From Sympetrum striolatum (taxonomy: Eukaryota > Arthropoda > Insecta > Odonata > Libellulidae), in NCBI GenBank assembly GCA_947579665.1, contig OX388345.1, positions 64,967,454-65,031,453 of the forward strand: a stretch of DNA of 64,000 nucleotides, in the 5' to 3' direction. The translations under genes and the position numbers were made by a program. Below are positions 24,781-37,800 of this stretch, one piece after another (position 1 is the stretch's first letter; each line of letters opens with the position of its first letter). Below the pieces are notes generated by a model. The model did not search any database, was not told where the DNA came from, and saw only the letters and a list, made by a program, of their open reading frames with translations.

Positions 24781-27639
24781 AATACCGGAGACTTGTTTAA
24801 CATTAATGAATTATGCCTCTTTCTCCAAGAGAACTTATCTTTTGTAATACTCATATAGTTTATTTAGATTTTTTCGCTCAACGGCGCATGATTAAATTTA
24901 TTAGAACTCGAGAATAAACCGGAATTCAGAGGTTCACTAGTCTGCCTGAATATTTTGAAATTAAGATGATTTCAAACAGTAGTTTATTGTTTCTGAAAAA
25001 GTCGAAGACTTGGTGAAGTTAAAATTAACTTAGTATTGAAGGAAATTAACTTACTGCTGAATTCCGAAAATGTATGTAGTATAATATCAATGAGCAGTAA
25101 AGTCGCCCATTGGTAATGTAATCGTGTTTAAGTCACGAATAATGCAAGCTCTAGAATGCGATTCAATTGGAGGTGATGGTTTGGCACCGTTGGGCTGCAG
25201 AACAAAGGGCGAGGAAAGATTTAGGTGGTACACGGAGTACCAAACAAAAGAACGAGACCCCTCATATCGATTTCGTGTACGCGTTACGCAGAAATCGATG
25301 TTTCGTTAGATGTTTTGACACTTGCTAGGGTTGCTCGGTTTGCGAGACAATCAAAAGCTATGATAGCTACACAGAATCCGATGAGTAAAAATAACATTTA
25401 TTGTCTACCTACAGTTTCACTAGTCTTAATTACTGTAATATTTCGGGAAAAGCTGTCGCAGAGTACGAGTTACTTATATCACTAAATTCTCAGAAATGCA
25501 ACAATACGAGCCAGTGCTAAATGCTATTTTCCTAATTTATGAAGTTAATTTAAATTCATGAGAATTAGAAATTGCTTCAAATTAGTTCTAGTTATAAAGA
25601 AATATAATAGCCCACTTTAGATCATATTTGAGTGAAGCCTTACCAACTTTTTAGTAATACGCTAAATTATTTAATTACAACGCAAATCGCATTGCGTTCC
25701 AAAACACAATCACGTCAATAAGGATGAAAACTGATTCAAAGTGTAACCTACTCTTTTTTTACTGTTTACTGTCGAGAATATAAAATACCTAAAATACTCT
25801 AATAGTATGTTCCATAAAACAATATTAGCACGACAGAGACAATCTTTTTAAAGGACTTGGGTAAGCTCTAGCTGCGTTAGTACATGTCGATTGTTTTGAT
25901 TCTTTAGACTAAGAAAAGAAATGGAAGGAAATAACGCATGAACGGTGATTGAAAAGAAATTTACAAAATTTTAAAGGCATCTTAAGAAAACATTTAGTTG
26001 ATTCAGTTTAACTACAGTTCTACGTGAAAATAAACCTCTTGTATTATAAGTACGCCATTCGAGATTGTCTTCCCTAAGTCAAGGCAAAATTAATTGCTTC
26101 GGATGAATAGTTCGACAAACTAAACTTAATAGAATTCAGTAATCTCTATCTGAAAATTGTGAATGCTGAGCATTTGGATAAGAAAAATCTAGCATCTAAA
26201 ATTTAACTTCTATTGTTCGAAGTATTCCCATCCAATGGAAAGGACTATCTTGGCAATGATAATCGATTTATCGAAGCAATTCCAAACAAAATACATGGAA
26301 TTACGCTGGACCTTTTCTAATCCACGAATGTAATGGTTGTCAGCATGACCCAAAGGATTCTATACACAAAGAGATGGGATGGCGAATGACGGAATAGGAG
26401 GAAGAAAAGCAAAGGAAGTGAATCGCATTACGACAACTCCACACCAAAAAAGGGTGTAAGGAAAGCGGTGGGCAGAGGAACCTAAGAGGGATAGAGGCCG
26501 ATAAGGTTCGTGCGTACCACTGTAGCAAAGAGATGAGCCCTTCCGGATTGCCCTTCACCTCGAGCGACTTTCAGAACCCCTATCACTCTCAAGGGCGTGT
26601 GCTTATATCCTCTAATCTCTCTTATTCCTCCCTTAACACTTTCCTCACTTCCTTCTCTCGCGCCTGGATAAAAGAACCGTCGACTTATGCACGAATAAAA
26701 AGAATCCCCTTATACGGGGATGAGTGAGACGTCGGAAGGGGCGTGGAATCCTTTTTTATCCTCCACAATCCCCAATACGCGAACATGACTCCGAGACGAT
26801 CTTCACATATCTCGTTCTATTCTCTCTCGAGACCTTGGCTCCCTGCGGATGGCCCTTTTCCCTTGATAAAACCCTTTTCCCGCAGTCTTGTTGCCAACTG
26901 CATTCCTCTCTCCCCGATGGCGCACGGGGTATCCGTTGCCGCGCTGTTTACAAAGTAAGCCTTGAGTAATTATTCCAATTTTTAATTCAAATATATTTCT
27001 TTCCGGCAGTTGAATATATGGTGGCGCCTCCGTCTTCGTCTTAATGATCAAAACTTGGCCGCCGTGGGGAAGCGATCTTGAGGATGGTTTTCGACGATTG
27101 ATGGCGACTTATTTTGGGCAGCAGCTACCATGTCTCGGAAACGGAATTCTAAAAGGAAACTGCCATAAGATATTCTCTTCCGTTTCATTCTTCTTCGCTT
27201 CATGGGTTAGGCTATCCACCTGTTTATTCGTCCGTTTCTAGCCACATATTTCTCGACTTCTTTTCCCATTAGTTTTATATGCCATTATTCGTTGGGGTAA
27301 TGGAGACTCATGCACCTGCAGTACTTTACTCGTAAAATTACATGTCATATTTATGTTGTAGATATTTAGTTTATCAAAAAATTTCACAAATATTTCTTTA
27401 TTCTGTATTTTTCGTACATATTACCATAATTCTTTTTTAATTTAAAAAAAGTTAAAATTTATTCCTGTATTCCGGCATAAAATACAACTGTCTCCATATA
27501 TGTATTCTCTATATGTTTGGAGATCCTCATGAAGGAGGACTTTTTTTATAAAATCGATTATGTCATACTTTACGGAGTGGAAATCTATATCAATAGGATA
27601 TTACTGTAATGGTAATGTAAATCTTACAAATCCTATTAT
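24781..27639. other. AT-rich DNA with a CpG islet at 26440-27250
   Basis: No gene recognised. The islet at about 26440-27250 contains overlapping plus-strand frames (26533-26727, 26724-26969, 26743-26958) and a minus-strand frame (26803-27051), all without recognisable domains. Confidence 0.5.
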
Positions 27640-28045
27640 ATTTAAATATAAGATCGTTCAGCATTGAGCGGCTTAGTTTGCTAAAGGAGATTAAAGATAA
27701 AACAGCAGTGTTACAGCTATGAAATAGTTCCTCGCCTGGGATTCACTTAAAGATAGAGGTCTTGACAGTGGACGGAAGCTATTCGAAAAATATTATCACT
27801 GCAGAATATTGTCGACCAGGTTGTTGATTTTGCTTCTTCTGTAAGTAGAGTACGCGAGATTCGAGAGAAAATTAGGAAGCGTTATGAAGAAATATTCACA
27901 AGGACGGATAACTTATGGCCATTCTTCCCTCGGAGCATTAGAGAAGTTAGCAATAAGGGATACTGGTGTTTTACACCCAATGGCATTCGCCACTGGCTGC
28001 TTGTAAGGTTATTATGCAAGTGTAAATAAACGTAAATCCTGGGAT
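27640..28045 (+). mobile_element. LINE-A, 5'-truncated copy on the plus strand
   Basis: Aligns over its length with the minus-strand copy at 7035-7440 and continues to a TAAATAAACGTAAATCC-like end. It is in the opposite orientation to the other three LINE-A copies. Both coding remnants and the 3' UTR (ACACCC...TGGC, then a GGCTGCTTGTAAGG-like block) are present but eroded, so this copy is older or less constrained than the 7-kb copy. Confidence 0.8.
27655..27945 (+). pseudogene. Reverse transcriptase C-terminal fragment (LINE-A)
   Basis: Frame by frame the segment gives SSVTAM, a stop, then LAWDSLKDRGLDSGRKLFEK, then after a frame change VREIREKIRKRYEEIFTRT continuing into DNLWPFFPRSIREV. 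These match SSVTAMIDSLG, RRKLFKK and RTDNYFWSFFPRLLEM of the 7-kb copy in the same order. The LGWDSL-like and FFPR motifs are typical of the ORF2 C-terminus in CR1/Jockey-type elements. Stop codons and a frameshift make it non-functional. The segment upstream of SSVTAM still aligns at DNA level with the VQRRAARFV region. Confidence 0.8.
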
Positions 28046-28440
28046 TTTAAGAATTTACCTATAGTCCGCTAACATGGAGAGTTACCGTAGTTTCCATACC
28101 TAAACATTTAAGCTTTATGCCTTCACACACTCTGCAGCTGAACCTCAATAGTTAGGAATATAGCATGGCGATTTCCTCATTTCTCATAGCTAACATTGCT
28201 ACCCAAGTAATTAAAAGATTTAACTAGTAGTATCATTCTCTAGTCTCCAACAATTTTCGTTCTCGCAAGTTCTACTTCTAGGAAGGCCTTCAATTGGTTT
28301 AATTAATACCTTTTTACTTTCTCCATATACGAAGTATAGAGAAAGTATTGTTTTCATGAAAAAATTCGACTTCAAGATTTCAACGGAAATACACGTTTTG
28401 GGGTCCCTAGAACACGTTTTGACCATTTTCTGAATGATGT

Positions 28441-28444
28441 CTGT

Positions 28445-28489
<45 letters not shown>

Positions 28490-28516
28490 TGTGTGTGTGT
28501 GTATGTGTGTGTGTGA
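28441..28516 (+). repeat. (TG)n microsatellite, first
   Basis: About 75 bp of TG with a few TATG and GAG interruptions, immediately upstream of the first 317-bp unit. Confidence 0.95.
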
Positions 28517-30131
28517 TAATGGGCGTTCTAACTCGAAAACTAAAAGTCGTATCAATACCAAACTTCATATATAGTACTGTTGTGTGTGCTGTCAGAGTTG
28601 ATTAGTTTTTGGAGTAAATCCGTTAACCGGAAGTCGAGCTTTATTCATTAAAGCTCATTTCCGGTTTTCAAAATATCTCCATAAATATGATATATACGTC
28701 TATTGTATTACTTATAAAAGTTTTAGATAGTATAATTTACTATAACTTTTGTATTTAACATATTTTTGTATCACCGGTTCATTAGGAGTTATTCGTGAAA
28801 TACTGATAAACCGGAAGAAGATGATTATGTACTTTGTGGGCGCTCTAACATGAAAACTATTTGTCGGATCAACACGAAATTTCATACATAGATCTTTTAT
28901 TGCAGTCGTTAGAGTTGATTAGTTTTTAGAGTAAATCGGCTGACCGGAAGTCGAGCTTCATTCTTCAAAGCTCATTTCCGGTTTTCAAAATATCTTCATT
29001 AATATGATATTTAGGTATATACTATTATTTATAAATGTTGTAGAAAATTTAATTTACTATAACTTTTGTATGAAACATATTTTTGCATCACTGATTGTTT
29101 AGGAGTTATCCATGAAATACTGATAAACCGGAAGTTGCTGATTATGTACGTTGTGTAAAGCTCATTTCTGGTTTTCAAAATATATCCATAAATATGATAT
29201 ATTGGTATATTGTATTCCTTATAAAAGTTTTAGATAATATAATTTACTATAACTTTTGTATTTAATATATTTTTGTATCACCGGTTGATTAAGAGTTATT
29301 CGTGCAATACCGATAACCCGGGAAGTAGCTGTTATGTCTTTTGTGGGCGCTCTAACATGAAAACCATTCGTTGTATCAACTTTAAATTCCACATATAGTG
29401 TTTTTGTTGGTGTCGTTAGAGTTGATTAGTTTTTGGAGTAAATCGGTTGACCGGAAGTCGAGCTTCATTCTACAAAGCTCATTTCCGGTTTTCAAAATAT
29501 CTCCATAAATATGATATTTAGGTATATACTATTAATTATAAATGTTTTAGAAAATTTATCTTACTATAACTTTTGTATGAAACATACTTTTATATCACCG
29601 ATTGTTTAGGAGTTATTCATGAAATACTGATAAACCGGAATTTGCTTAGTATGTACTTTGTGGGCGCTCTCACATGAAAACTATTTGTCGTTTCAACACC
29701 AAATTTCATGTATATTACTTTGGTTGTTGTGATTAGAGTTTATTATTTTTTAGAGTATATCATTGAACCGGAAGTTGAGCTTTACTCTTCGAAGCTTATT
29801 TCCGATTTTGCAAAATACCTCTATAAATATGATATTTAGGTATATACTATTATTTTTAAAAGTTTTAGAAAAATAACTCTACTACACCTTTTGTATTAAA
29901 CATATTTTTGTATCACTGATTGTTTAGGAGTTATTCGTAAAATACCGATAAACCGGAAGTTGCTGATTATTTACTTTGTGGGCGCTCTTACCTGAAAACT
30001 ATTTGTCGTATCAACACCAAATTTCGTACATTTTATTTTGGTTGGTGTCATCAGAGTTGATTAGGTTTTGGAGGATATCGGTTTACCAGAAGTCGATCTT
30101 TATTTTTGGAAGCTCATTTCCGTTTTTGAAA

Positions 30132-30531
30132 CATTTCACCATTAAACCTTAAGTAGTCTCGTGGGGTCAATGTGACATCAGGCGCTATATTACCGTCGGG
30201 ATCACAGAAACTAATGAAGACATTTCAACCAAATTTTCGTTTTGTAAAAATGTTGTCCATGTTATGATTATCTGAGGATTTTCTTAATGTCAAGTTATAA
30301 GAAGTATGCAATTTTAGCAGTGCTACCAAATTTACTGACATAAATTTTAATAATTATCTAAACATTATTTCAACAATTTTTAAGCACCTATACATAAAAT
30401 AATTCATTGGTAAGTACCAAAAAATTAATGAACACCATATCTTGCATATAAACTGACGAAAATTAATATCCAAAACATAAGTTTTCGGGATATTTTAAAG
30501 ATTTACTGAATATTTTAGGAATGAATCTATA

Positions 30532-30532
<1 letters not shown>
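30132..30532. other. Unique segment interrupting the 317-bp array
   Basis: About 400 bp with no similarity to the surrounding units. It separates the broken unit starting at 29980 from the second TG tract. It may be an insertion, or the leader of a second, partly deleted copy of the same element, since it is also followed by TG repeats and a fresh unit. Confidence 0.6.
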
Positions 30533-30574
<42 letters not shown>

Positions 30575-30587
30575 GTGTGTGTGTGTG
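30533..30587 (+). repeat. (TG)n microsatellite, second
   Basis: TG repeats with one TTG interruption, placed directly before the unit at 30593 exactly as the first tract is placed before the unit at 28521. Confidence 0.95.
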
Positions 30588-31106
30588 ACAGTGGGCGCTC
30601 TAACGCGTAAACTATTAGTCGTATCAATACAAAAATTCATATATAGTACTGTGGTGTGTGCTGTCAGAGTTGATCAGCTTTTCAAGTAAATCGGTAAACC
30701 GGAAGTCGAGCTTCATACTTCAAAGCTCATTTCCGGTTTTCAAAATATCTTCATAAATATGATATTTAGGTATATACTATTACTTATAAAACTTTTATAA
30801 AATATTATATACTATGACTTTTGCATGAAATATATTTTTGTATCACTGATTGTGTAGGAGTGATTCGTGAAATACTGATAAACAGGAAGTTGCTAATTAT
30901 GTACGTTGTGGTCGCTCTGGGCGCTGGGGCGAAAGGCCACTTCATCGTTTTTCATCGAAAAGGTCCCGAATGGCATTATTTATAATGATTGGGACGTAAA
31001 AGATAATAATATATAAATTAATCACTCATCTTCAAAGTTTAGATGGAATAAGGAGTTCAAAATTACTGTCGTAGATAAATATTTACATCTTATATATGGA
31101 GAAAGT

Positions 31107-34100
31107 CATGTGCTGGCCACATCAGATTTTTTTAACATCGGAGCATAAAGATACCTTTTCCCATTCCGTGTAGCCTTGGAGGAGTTATTAAAGCTTAAAC
31201 GAAAGCAATATTTCTAAAGGTGAAATACTGCTAAGCCGACGTTTCGGCCTCGTAAAATATACGGTTTTCATAATACGAATTTCTCGAGGGTGAAATTTCT
31301 ATTCACTTTCAATGTCGAACCCGCTGACCATGAATAGTTTTCGATCAGTAATCTCTCTGATCCGCGGCTAGAAAGTTTCAACTCTTGTTGAGGAGAGAGT
31401 AGCATTCCGTGCTTTAAGACCTTCGTGGAGGAGGGTGTTGGAAGTAAGAGAAATTTAATCATTCGACTGCTGCGAGTCTAGTTAATATGTAAATAAAATG
31501 TAAGAATTCTCACGCTATGGACTCCACCTTTCTTCGCTTTCGTTCCCGCAATCACTATTAACGAGTTAATTAACTGCGATTCAATTATTACTGCGAGGTA
31601 ATTAGCTTCTATTCGCTCTATCTAAGATCTGCAGTATATTTGTAAATCCGCTTAATATGCAATATGGGTGTATGCATCTCTTAGTACGTACTAGAATTGC
31701 AACGCTTGAATATATTACGCAAGATTCATAAGCTAATTCCGGCCTCCACAATTTCTAGATTTCTTAGCCTAAGAAGTAATAAATATAAAATTCAAAGAAC
31801 TTTCTTATTAAAAAACAATAACAGAAAGTGTGTACTTGGGTTCGAGAGATTTCGAATTTTTTCACTTAATTTTAATTTACTGATCATTAATCATTTGACA
31901 AAAATTGTCATTATCACAAAGCTACAAATTATTGCTCCTCTTTTGATCATACTTCAAAGTAAATAATAAAATAACGATGAAAAACAATTCCATACTATTT
32001 GCTTTGTTGAAAGTGAATGGAGTTAAATAGAAGATACCAAAATCCTACTACATTTTTGGTCTTCGATTTAAAGGAGAATCATATCTTTTCCGTAAAATAT
32101 AAGTGATGATTTGACAAAAATATTTATATTTGCATGGCGCAATAATTCTTAAAAGTTACATGAGAACATAAACATTCCGAAATAAAAAACTTTTTAGTAG
32201 AACATAATTTAACTTCAGCAGGCAACCGCTGCATTAACTCAGCTTAGTTACGCATTTCTTCGATTTAAAATGTTTCAAGTGACGGTTCATCTTAATCCAT
32301 AGACCACATAATCTTTTTAACTGTATCTTTTTATTATTTTAAAATTTCCCAGCTTTAATATCTTAATGCGTCTGCAAGAGGGGACATATCATACGAATGT
32401 TTTAATATCATGATTTAAAGGGACTAAAGAGAAATAGACTTGTACATTACGTGCTATCAGCAAGCTATATCTAAAAATTTGTCCACTCTTACTAGTACTA
32501 CGTGATATGATCATAATTTCCAATAGTTTCTCTAGACCAGTAATCTCAAAACAGGATTCACCTCCTCCCTACGTAACTCATTAAACCTCTGTATCTCCCG
32601 GATCTCAATTAACGCCCAAAATTCTGGAATTAACATCCGTTTTTTTTGGTCCCGCAGACAAAAGCCTCGTTCGCCGCGCCCGTGATTAAGTAGAAGCTGC
32701 AGGCGCATCCCCTCCCCCCGCGACAGCCTCTCCGCGGGTATATTTCGACCATTTCGTTCGCTCTCGAATCGTATTTAGACTTGCACTGCAGGAGAAAATC
32801 GACCTGAAGCTTTTTTCAGCCATCCACCTCCGTCTAACGCATTCCAGGGACACACGCACGGGCCCATCCCTTTCGCCCCATCCCCGTCCAACCTCCGCCC
32901 CTCGACGCCTCCCGCTTTTGTGCCGGGAGATGCAAGTGGAGGAATCGCGCACCACGGATTTAGGGATTACGAATAAGCGTGCGTGCCTTTTGCATTCAGA
33001 GAGGGAGAGAAAAAGCGCACTCCCGATGGGGGAATGAGAGAAATTGGATTCGATGCACGAAATGAAAGGGTTATGGAGGGAAAATTCCACCCTCGTTACA
33101 CGTTCGGGATGCAATGAGGGATGCGGGGGAAGATTTGGCATTGGGTTTAAAAGAAGCTCGACAAAGAATTACAGAAGAATTTGGAAATCTTATCCCTATT
33201 CAAAACAAAATGCAAAAAAGGTTTTATATTTCTCCTTAAGCAAATCTTAATACCTGAGAATTTTGCCCCGCAAAACTGCACAACGAAATTTCCCTGAGGA
33301 AGTCAACTAATCCTCAATAAGTCGATAAATATTAGATTATCTACTGTTTAGCAAGAGGATAAATTGTAATTGAAATTGTTTTAGTCTGCCCAATCAGTAT
33401 AGATAACAGTAAACAAAAAGATGGCGTACTGAATTTGAGTGAGCGTGATATTTGGGCTTAAACTCCTGTTTTTGAATAAATTATTTATAATCAATGGAAG
33501 AAGTTTTAACTTTGTGGAACTTCATTAGGTGATGAGGAAAATAACTAAGTCCCAATTCCACAAGAAGTTTTTATTATTTTTTCTATAATAATAATAAGAT
33601 TAGAATAAATTATTACTACGTCAGAGTTATAGTCCATTGTATTATTATATTTAAATCAATGAATACATTAGATAATTAGTTAAACACCCCACAATAGAGG
33701 AACATTTAGAAATTCTCTGTATTCTACTGGTTCGTTCAATATTGTTTAGATCGATCATCTCTTATAACTTCTATACGGCAAATTATAAGGATTTTTTTAA
33801 AAAGCAGAAAGAATTATCTAAAAAGAAACACTTCTCCAGCAAATATAAAGGCTCCATAAAGGAAACATAAAAGTGAGACTTCTTGAAAAAATCTAGGACC
33901 ATCCTCTTAATGAAACCCTGTTCACAATATCCAACAAACCTCAAGATTATAAAGGAAACATCCTGAAAATCCATAGATATACAGTAGCAATATCTTTATC
34001 TTATGCTTACTTTCGACAGCGAAAGAAGCAAGTAAACTGACAATGCAAAGTAAAGGAATTAGTTTATAAAGGGTTCAATTCATTGCATATCACCACCATT

Positions 34101-34535
34101 AAAAGGAAGATCCGTCTCTATTTCCCATTATCTCGTACTTCTTTTTGAAGCAAACCCGGATGAGAAATGATTCACGCACAGATGAGTGACAGACAAACAA
34201 CTCTCCAACTATTCGGAGATAAGGAATAACAGGAAATTAAACGGAAAAGGAGACAGAGTGGCGAGAATAATTCCGAGGACAGGAACATCTTCATCGTCAT
34301 TAGGCTAAGTAAGAGAGAAGTCACGAAACTCATCACGGATATAATTAGCTCGATATTGCGGCGATAACCCACCCATTTGGGCCACGAGATAAGCGAAAAC
34401 ACTTGATATAGAAGACGTCACCTGTCATCAGAATCAACTCGCGCTAGTTGAAGACTCATTTCCCATGACTTCAGAATAAAAATCCGCCATCCTCGGGAAA
34501 ACTCATCTGGCCTAATATTGTGGAACGCCATCTAA
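31107..34535. other. AT-rich DNA; possible repeat near 31200-31470; CpG islet 32560-33140
   Basis: No gene recognised. Near 31214 the minus strand carries GGCCGAAACGTCGGC, a motif I associate with 3' regions of repeated elements in invertebrate genomes, and the preceding minus-strand frame (31268-31462) could be a retroelement remnant, but I cannot prove it. At 32560-33140 the DNA is CpG-dense; the minus-strand frame 32686-33141 there has no recognisable domain. Confidence 0.45.
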
Positions 34536-34542
34536 ATAAATA

Positions 34543-34830
34543 AATCAACAAAAGTTCTTCGTAGTTTTCCACAAATTTAATTTTTCGAAACGATCGGTCT
34601 CGACCTTATTTTCATTTTCATATACAGAATATATAGAAATGAAAGAATTGATACCAAATCTGACCAATGATTTAACCCCTCCTCCCTCCTTTACCTACTA
34701 TCAAAACTGCCCAACAAGGTATGAATTCTTCCATTTCCTTATACTCTGCACCTGAAAATGACCGTTAGATCGAAACCGGTCGTTTCGAAAATTTAAATTT
34801 GTGGTAAACTACGTTGGACTTTTGTTGATT
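34543..34830. mobile_element. MITE with ~65-bp terminal inverted repeats
   Basis: Left arm 34543-34607 and right arm 34766-34830 match when one is inverted, at roughly 56 of 65 positions. Shared blocks include AATCAACAAAAGT, CCACAAATTTAA, TTTTCGAAACGA and CGGT(C/T)TCGA. Inside the right arm the plus strand reads GATCGAAACCGGTCGTTTCG. Total size about 290 bp with a centre of roughly 160 bp and no coding. A/T-rich bases flank both ends, so the target duplication cannot be defined. Confidence 0.85.
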
Positions 34831-34841
34831 TTTTTATTTCT

Positions 34842-37800
34842 TTCATTTACTATTACTTCAAGCCCTTACCAAAATCAATTAACGATTTTAAACTTAGATG
34901 CTTTAAGATAAAATAAAAATATATTGTATGAAAGGGGTTTTTGGATGTGTCGTTTTAGCTATTGTTAAATCTATAATATGTAAGTGAGATGATTGAGAAA
35001 CTCATGAAGTGACATGTAACTTATCAAAGGAACAATGTAAAATTTTATTATATAGGAATATATAAAAGGAGGACGGTTGCTAAATTTAGTCTTGTTTGTT
35101 GTTAAAATCGTGACCTAATCTTGTTTGTTAAAATAGAGATGTTATTTAGGAATTTTAAACGTAATAATTGAAGCTTGAAAGGGTAAATTAACAATGTTTG
35201 AAGCTGCCACCTGACTTCTGTCTAACTGTAGCAAATAATAATAAGTTATCCTAGGGGAATTTCTCGTAGCTTTCAAGATCCCACAAAATTACTGATCGTG
35301 CTCACAGCGAAGAAACAATTCAGCAAATGGCGTGGGTGAAAAGAAGCCGTATGTACCCGAAACCGAAATCCAGCTCTTATCTATCGCTTTGGTTCGCCAG
35401 CCTGCCTTCTGGGAAACAGCCTGCAGGCATGAGCTAACGCGTCTTTTAGCGGAAGCCATTCAAATAGCTTTGTGACCCAAGAGCGAGGGCGTGAGGGGCA
35501 AAAAAGGATGCGAACGGTGCACGAGAGGCGTTCACGTGCCTGGCCGCGATTACTTATTTCCACGGAGCGGAATTTGTATTCTAATTGGTGACGTAAGCCT
35601 GCCCAACGACCATTCCAATTTACCTCCGCGAAATTAAATGCTCGACGCGTTTCCGTTATAACGAGTTTAGAGAGAAGATTCCTCGGCGTGGACGCAAAAA
35701 AGAATTGGTTCATCGGGAAATGATTTAGGATCGGTTTAGTGGGCGGAGAACGCCGAGGGGATCAGTAATTCTCTTCATTTTTCCCAGGCACGAAACTTAG
35801 CCACCAAAATTTGTATCATTTAATTCTATAAGTTTTATGTTTTTAGATTCAGAAGATTTTATAATTGATATAGAGGATTATATTGAATTTACAATGATAA
35901 GTTTAAGTATGATGAGTTAAAGAACATTACGAAGGATGAGATACTACTAAAGCCTCCGAAAATGCAAAAGTGGTTGTGAAGGCCTAGTAGAAAAAACCAC
36001 GGTATGTGCGCAAGGAAAAACTATAAACATTTTGTAGATAATAGGGAGAATAATTTTTACAGCATGGACATCTGCAATTAATTCCTTAGGTATTTCAAGT
36101 ATAAAGTAATTTATATTAGTGACGTTATTTTCTTAAGCAGTGATCAGATCAGATTATTCATCCACACATCAGGTTCAGATCCACTTATACGTAGATCTGT
36201 ATTATTTTAACATCGAGTTGAATATTCGTATGTATTTTCTAACGATAATGATAAAATGTTTTGCACGTATAAAATGTTTTCCAGAGTTTATAGTCATTTG
36301 AAATCCATTTCAAGAAATTCAAGTTCTAAGAAAATGAATTTACGTTGCCTTCCAAAGGTCTAGTCGATTTCCAGCGATGTAACAAAAAATATTAGAAAGC
36401 TTGTATGACATAACCTTGTCAACTGAAACAATCATCGAAAGAGATATCTTGGAGCGCAGAAAAGCTGCGGTCATGTTTCATTTACAGTACTAATCAGTCG
36501 AAAGAAACTTTCCTGCAAGGGTTGCTCACCTAGTTTTGTCAAATAATAGGAGAAATCTACGACCGCAAAAAGTATGATTCAGAAATTTTAAATAGTTCTT
36601 GATGGGAATTCCCAATTATTTCAGAAATTACGTCACTGAGGTAATTAGCCTCAAGACGATAAAAACTCGTGGGTTTCTAATTCAAAAATCATTCTACCTT
36701 CTATTAGTCATCAGCCTTCATGTTTAACACTTTGATAGTGACCTAAATAAGCAGTAATTCGTGAATGGGAATACAAAGTATACGATTTTACTGGACAATA
36801 TTTTTTTTGTGAACAAACATTAAATAAACATTTGAAAATGTAACTTCAGTTGATACTGACACTACCAGCTGTAGTTGCGATGTGCCTCTATTCTCAGGGG
36901 GAGAATGTTACACATAAGCGATTATTTAATAAAAAACGAAAATAATAACGTGTGGTATGTGTGCGCATTTTATCTTGCTGTATCTCAAAATATTGTTCCT
37001 CTTTGTGAATATATTAACTATTGAAAACGCCTGAATCTATGTGCCTGATTGGTGGATATTGTGAATATGTTAGGAGACTCAGGTCGATTTCTAATATTTA
37101 ATGATATTTAAAACAAACTTCAATGGGAAAAATATTATTAGCCTTGATTATGTGAATTCTAAAGAGAAATTTATTCCTAAGCAAAATTTATGAACTTAAC
37201 TCCATGACAAATATTTCTACGAATATCCAACCTAATAGAATCATCAACCTCCATATGACTCGAGCTCATACTGACTCGCACATTTACATACATAAGGTTC
37301 TGAAATTTCAATAGTAACATTTTCACCGTCATCCAGAGTTATGCATCAACGAAAATGATCTTCCGTCAGAGTAGGGCAAAGAGCGCCCACGCAATCAGTG
37401 ATAATGAACTCGGCGGAAAAGCTTCTCTCATGTTTCACCAAATAGCGTTCGCGAAAAATGACGTGGAGGCCCTATGACATCAATCACCGTGACAGGTTTA
37501 TGTCCGGCCTCAGAGGATAATGAAACATCAACGGCGAAGCTGAAGAAGCCGTTATCCGAATTACATTTTCCAATCCCACACAAAAGGTATCCCTCTACCT
37601 GAATAACGCATGCTAAAGGTCGATAAATTACATCTCGAAACTTTATTAAATTCATATCAGAAGTTCCTCTCGTACGAATTAGAACTAATCCCACAGTATA
37701 TACACCTGGTTACAGAAGATTAACTTGAGAAATTGCTCTATCGTCAATTTTAAAAATCAGTTTACCGTCGATCTGACGTAGACATCGAGAGAACAAAAAA

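Larger units (their letters stand above)
28316..31106 (+). repeat. Inverted-repeat-bounded 317-bp tandem array
   Basis: The 14-bp ACTTTCTCCATATA at 28316-28329 recurs inverted at 31093-31106. Between them lie about 124 bp of leader, a TG microsatellite, and a tandem array whose units start at a GGGCG(C/T)TCT(A/C)AC-like motif: 28521, 28838, (29155), 29345, 29662, 29980 and 30593. Full units are 317 or 318 bp. The unit at 29155 lacks its first ~127 bp, and the one at 29980 breaks off near 30131. Each unit carries ACCGGAAGTCGAGCTT, AAGCTCATTTCCGGTTTTCA and AAACCGGAAGTTGCT-like blocks. The left end also has its own hairpin (ACTTTCTC / GAGAAAGT, 28316-28346). No coding capacity and no clear target duplication are seen. 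A non-autonomous transposon carrying an internal satellite is the best reading. Confidence 0.8.

Noticed and set aside
28220..28561. 113-codon minus-strand frame with a TH-repeat stretch
   Set aside because: It is a translation of the TG microsatellite and element leader, not a gene.
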